Assembly (NCBI GenBank): GCA_002343715.1
Contig: DDSA01000164.1
Span: forward strand, 1 to 6,143
Origin: Phycisphaerales bacterium UBA2402
GTDB taxonomy: Bacteria; Planctomycetota; Phycisphaerae; Phycisphaerales; UBA1924
Length of the DNA stretch: 6,143 nucleotides
Reading direction: 5' to 3'
The translations under genes and the position numbers were made by a program. How positions within the stretch are numbered: the stretch's first letter is position 1; each line of letters opens with the position of its first letter. Below, one piece after another: positions 3,641-6,143 of the stretch. The notes beneath the pieces were generated by a model. That model was not told the origin of the DNA. It saw only the letters and a program-made list of their open reading frames with translations, and did no database searches.

Positions 3641-6143
3641 ATGGCGTCCACCTTTGTTCCATCCCTTGCGACATCGCCACGTCCGAGCGATCAGGAAATC
3701 GCAAGGGCTCAGGCTGTTGCTCGCCGCCGTGAGGAACTGGCGAAAGAGCGCGAGGCGTTCGTCTCTGACTTTGTGAAATCCAAGCGCGCGGACATTCAGG
3801 CGTCCGCGACGGCAAACGAGTATTTGGACGTGGACGGGCCCGGTCGTCGCGGCGTTGTCCGTGTCGGCACGCCGGCGGCTCCGGTCATCGACGAGGACGG
3901 GCTGCGAACCCAGGCCCTTTCCGCGTGGAAGGGCGAGGTCGCGCGGCGCATCGGCGAGTCGCAGCGGGCCGAGATGAGCAAAATCCGGTCGTTCCTCGAC
4001 GCCCGGATGAAGCTGATGCCGGGCGAACCGCCCGAGGCGTTCGAGATGCGGAAGTTCGCCGCGTCGCAGGAACTCGGCAAGCGGCGCGGGATTCCCGTCG
4101 AGCCGGCACCAAACGATGTGGTTGGGACGGTGGGGTACATAGGCGAGGTTGGTCGGTCGCTGGCCCGCGGCGTGACCGGGGTGACCAAATCGCTCACGTC
4201 CGATCTGCCCGTGCTGGCGGGAACCATCGGCGAGCGGATGGGTTTTCTGGGCTCGTCGAACCTTGTTGCCGGGGGGCGGGCGGTCGGCGAGGCGATTGAG
4301 TCTGTGGTGCCTGAAGCGGGTATCCAACCCTCAATGGCCGCTCAAGGCGCGGGGATGCTCGACCCGCGTTTCTATGCGTCGCGGCTGCCCGAGACGGCTG
4401 TTCAACTGGGCGCGACAATGGCACCCGGCATCGGCATCGCCGGGGCCGCTGGAAGGGCCGGGCTGGCCGGGGCCAGGGCGCTCGGTGTCGGTGCCGCCAC
4501 CGGGGTCGGAACCGCACTGGAAGCCACCAACGCATTTGACGAGGGGTACCAGTCATACATCCAGTCGGGGATGCCGGATCAGGAAGCCCGGCGGCTCGCG
4601 TCCACCGAGGCGGTGCTTTATGCCCCGCTGTCGGCCATGCTCGAATCCGTCCCCGCCGGGGAGTTCGTCGCCAAGTCGCCCGGCGTGCGGCGTCGGCTGC
4701 TTGGCCTGATGCGCGGGGCGTTCGCCGAGGGTTCAACCGAGGCTGCCCAGCAGTTGACTCAGGACCTGATCCACTTGGGCGTGTCGGGTCAGGAGGCCGA
4801 TTGGCGGGCGCTTGGGCGGCGACTGGCCGAGTCAGGCGTTCTGGGCGCCATCGCGGGCGGCGGGCTTGGATCGGTGCGTCCCGGCGCACCGCCCGTAAAA
4901 CAGCCTCCCGTTCAACCGCCGCCCGTAAAACAGCCTCCCGTTCAACCGCCGCCGCCAAATGTTCCACGTGGAACATCAAATCCCGTCCCACAACCAGGAC
5001 AAACCCCCGACGGATCGGATGTATCTGATCCGGCTTCGTTCGCTCGGGATCGGTTGGCAGCAATCCAGGAGTCGCTGGATTCGGGCCACGTGTCGCCTGA
5101 CACGCCGGGTCTTGCCCAACTGGTTTCAGAACTCCAGAAAATCGCCGCATCCAGCCCGAAAGGAACGTCGTTCAATGTTCCGAATCAAGAACCTCCCGGA
5201 CGGACAGAGGCAACTGGTATCGCTGACGGGCAGCCCGGTGACGGTGCCGATGGAAGCGTCCAGCGCGATCAACCTGTGGCGGTTGATCAACCGCCGCCTG
5301 ACCGAGCGCATGATGTCTCAGAACCTCCCGCTGCTGTCGCCCCACCAGTTCCAGATCAACCGCCGCCTGACCGAGCGCATGATGTCTCAGAACCTCCCGC
5401 TGCTGTCGCCCCACCAGTTCCAGAGCAGCCGCCGCAAGAGGCGTTCCAGATCGTAAAACCCAATCGCGGCGAGTACTCGAAAAAGTCCATGATGGACCGG
5501 ATTGAGGCCGAAGCGGGGGCGGTGGTCGAAGCGGAGCAGCAGGCCCTTGACCCGGAAATCCTCCTTCAGCAGCAGCAGGGACGTCAGGCTCAGTCCGTGG
5601 CCGATCTTGGCATGGGAGAAGACATCTTGACCGACGCCTTTTCCGGCGATGAGTCAAGGGCCTTGGCCTCTGCGGAAATGCGTCGTTCGGGCCGCGCGGG
5701 GCGGCGACGCCGGGCGCTTGAGGTTGCCCGCGGCGGCGGCGCTGGCGGGCAGGCCGCGATGTTGGCGTACCAACTCGACCTTCAGCAAGAGAACGGGCCG
5801 GCGGACCGGGTTCTGACGATCACGAACCCGGCGTCGCTCCCGGTCGGGAGCGAGTTTACTATCTCGGGGGTTGCCCACAGCGTCGCGGACCGAAACGGGC
5901 AGCGAGTGCTGGTCGGCCCGAAGAAAACTATCCTGCTTGTCGGGGTCGAGCGGGTCTACGTGGACGAGGGAAGCATTGGCGTGGGGACCGGCGCGGCGGT
6001 GGAGCCATCGACGACCGGCGAAACTTCGATCACCGATGATCTGCCCATCAGCCCGAAATCCCGGACGGAGACGCTCCCGAGTCCCGCGCCGGCCTCCGCC
6101 GCTTCCAACGTGGTCGCACTTGTAATCTCGTATGTCCTCTTCT
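3641..6143 (+). CDS. Giant multi-domain phage internal/polyvalent-type protein, 3' truncated
   Basis: Reading from ATG 3641, no stop occurs in 834 codons, so the gene runs off the window. An in-frame TGA at 3629 makes 3641 the first usable ATG. No Shine-Dalgarno is visible; the start lies five bases after the previous stop, suggesting re-initiation. Domains: charged helices 20-150; Gly/Val segment about 155-205; hydrophobic Gly/Ala segment 251-297; helical block FDEGYQSYIQSGMPDQEARR...VLYAPLSAMLESVP (299-335); EGSTEAAQQLTQDLIHL (363-379); Gly/Ala helix SGVLGAIAGGG (398-408); Pro/Gln linker 413-455 with PPVKQPPVQP twice; acidic Pro-rich region 500-600 with a duplicated 23-residue unit (549-571, 572-594); helix 606-670; Arg cluster (681-691); small beta domain about 724-780 (GSEFTISG, then VYVDEGSIG). 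An EG-TEaaQ helix between Gly/Ala segments is common in very large phage ejection proteins, and the late beta domain resembles modules of polyvalent proteins. No lytic transglycosylase motif is visible; enzymes may lie downstream. Place and size fit T7 or P22 gp16-like roles, by inference. Confidence 0.8.
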   Translation, partial: MASTFVPSLATSPRPSDQEIARAQAVARRREELAKEREAFVSDFVKSKRADIQASATANEYLDVDGPGRRGVVRVGTPAAPVIDEDGLRTQALSAWKGEVARRIGESQRAEMSKIRSFLDARMKLMPGEPPEAFEMRKFAASQELGKRRGIPVEPAPNDVVGTVGYIGEVGRSLARGVTGVTKSLTSDLPVLAGTIGERMGFLGSSNLVAGGRAVGEAIESVVPEAGIQPSMAAQGAGMLDPRFYASRLPETAVQLGATMAPGIGIAGAAGRAGLAGARALGVGAATGVGTALEATNAFDEGYQSYIQSGMPDQEARRLASTEAVLYAPLSAMLESVPAGEFVAKSPGVRRRLLGLMRGAFAEGSTEAAQQLTQDLIHLGVSGQEADWRALGRRLAESGVLGAIAGGGLGSVRPGAPPVKQPPVQPPPVKQPPVQPPPPNVPRGTSNPVPQPGQTPDGSDVSDPASFARDRLAAIQESLDSGHVSPDTPGLAQLVSELQKIAASSPKGTSFNVPNQEPPGRTEATGIADGQPGDGADGSVQRDQPVAVDQPPPDRAHDVSEPPAAVAPPVPDQPPPDRAHDVSEPPAAVAPPVPEQPPQEAFQIVKPNRGEYSKKSMMDRIEAEAGAVVEAEQQALDPEILLQQQQGRQAQSVADLGMGEDILTDAFSGDESRALASAEMRRSGRAGRRRRALEVARGGGAGGQAAMLAYQLDLQQENGPADRVLTITNPASLPVGSEFTISGVAHSVADRNGQRVLVGPKKTILLVGVERVYVDEGSIGVGTGAAVEPSTTGETSITDDLPISPKSRTETLPSPAPASAASNVVALVISYVLF
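4891..4950 (+). repeat. Perfect 30-bp tandem duplication in the Pro-rich linker
   Basis: Positions 4891-4920 and 4921-4950 are identical; the match extends two bases left and three right. Being a multiple of three, it keeps the frame and encodes PPVKQPPVQP twice (residues 417-436 of the giant protein). Each unit is itself built of a PPV-Q half repeat, suggesting older expansion. The parS-like palindrome begins nine bases after the second copy. Confidence 0.95.
4960..4975. other. parS: parS-like centromere palindrome (ParB/Spo0J site)
   Basis: The 16 bases TGTTCCACGTGGAACA form a perfect palindrome, extended to 18 bp by A4959 and T4976. They are identical to a known canonical form of bacterial chromosomal parS (general pattern TGTTNCACGTGNAACA), which ParB/Spo0J binds as a dimer and from which it spreads. 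The site lies inside the giant CDS, where it encodes VPRGT and part of the preceding Asn (residues 440-445), in a Pro-rich, probably disordered linker. Sequence identity is seen directly; ParB binding is known for this sequence in bacteria; function here is inferred. No parA or parB gene is in the window and I found no second copy. Confidence 0.7.
5011..5032. repeat. Near-perfect inverted repeat 35 bases after the parS-like site
   Basis: CGGATCGGA (5011-5019) and TCTGATCCG (5024-5032) pair over nine positions with one G-T wobble and a TGTA loop. It lies in the same linker of the giant CDS. No T tract follows, so a terminator is unlikely. It could be a second protein-binding palindrome or chance. 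Confidence 0.45.
5285..5422 (+). repeat. Perfect 69-bp tandem duplication in the giant ORF
   Basis: Positions 5285-5353 and 5354-5422 are identical base for base. The unit is 23 codons, so the frame is kept; it encodes a unit beginning DQPPPDRAHDVSEPP and ending APPVP twice (residues 549-594), and a partial third start (EQPP) follows. Perfect identity at synonymous sites implies a recent duplication. The unit is acidic and Pro-rich, typical of an extended linker. Confidence 0.95.
5834..5853. repeat. GC-rich hairpin inside the late beta domain
   Basis: TCGCTCCC (5834-5841) pairs exactly with GGGAGCGA (5846-5853) around a GGTC loop. GTTTAC follows, too few T residues for a good intrinsic terminator, and it lies mid-gene in the strand encoding SLPVGSE. 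It is probably a coding coincidence. Confidence 0.45.

Noticed and set aside
5087..5092. Second CACGTG core as a possible additional parS
   Set aside because: Only the six-base core matches; the flanks (TCGGGC and TCGCCT) do not form the parS arms.
4194..5150. 318-codon antisense ORF containing MFHVEH
   Set aside because: It is the complement of the giant ORF. The internal MFHVEH occurs on both strands because the site is palindromic. The rest is Arg/Pro-rich shadow translation.
4889..5422. CRISPR-like or iteron array
   Set aside because: The repeats are contiguous tandem duplications with no spacers, of two different units, and both keep the reading frame.
4959..5456. 165-codon + strand ORF starting MFHVEH at the palindrome
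   Set aside because: It overlaps the giant ORF in another frame, has no ribosome binding site, and its peptide is a basic repeat produced by the 69-bp duplication. The MFHVEH start is simply the parS-like sequence read as codons.
5834..5860. Hairpin followed by GTTTAC as an intrinsic terminator
   Set aside because: Only three T residues follow and the hairpin lies in the middle of an uninterrupted coding frame.

Overview
The window is a compact virion-structural segment of a double-stranded DNA tailed phage or prophage. All six recognisable genes lie on the + strand, packed end to end: two junctions overlap by one base and no gap exceeds 15 bases. DNA is GC-rich with mostly G/C third codon positions. 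No integrase, tRNA, rRNA, IS element, CRISPR array, promoter or convincing terminator is visible, so this looks like the interior of a late operon. The host cannot be named from the sequence; the podovirus-like assignment is an inference from gene order and protein character.

Layout: (1) the C-terminal part of a beta-rich phage protein with propeller-like repeats (2-928, open at the left edge); (2) a 71-aa small structural-type protein (928-1143); (3) a 334-aa protein with a Gly-rich hydrophobic N-terminus and long helices, like an internal virion or DNA-ejection protein (1147-2151); (4) a 351-aa Gln-rich helical protein (2151-3206); (5) a 137-aa beta-rich protein (3222-3635); (6) a very large ORF that begins at 3641, has no stop codon before the window ends, and encodes at least 834 residues. 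Gene 6 resembles the large, multi-domain internal or 'polyvalent' phage proteins: Gly/Ala-rich hydrophobic segments, an EGSTEAAQQ helix, long Pro-rich linkers and a small late beta domain. Genes 3, 4 and 6 together look like the three-component DNA-ejection set known from T7 (gp14-gp15-gp16) and P22 (gp7-gp20-gp16), with gene 5 inserted before the largest member. This is inferred from order, size and composition, not from detected homology.

The most unusual signal is in the Pro-rich linker of gene 6. Positions 4960-4975 read TGTTCCACGTGGAACA, a perfect 16-bp palindrome (18 bp with the flanking A/T pair) identical to a canonical form of the bacterial chromosomal centromere site parS bound by ParB/Spo0J. 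It sits in a run of nine codons ending in A or T, nine bases after a perfect 30-bp tandem duplication. A second perfect tandem duplication of 69 bp lies about 310 bp further on. A host-type ParB site inside a phage structural gene, placed where the protein sequence is probably least constrained, suggests an embedded cis-acting DNA element: for segregation, for recruitment of host ParB, or as a decoy. It could also be a chance match.
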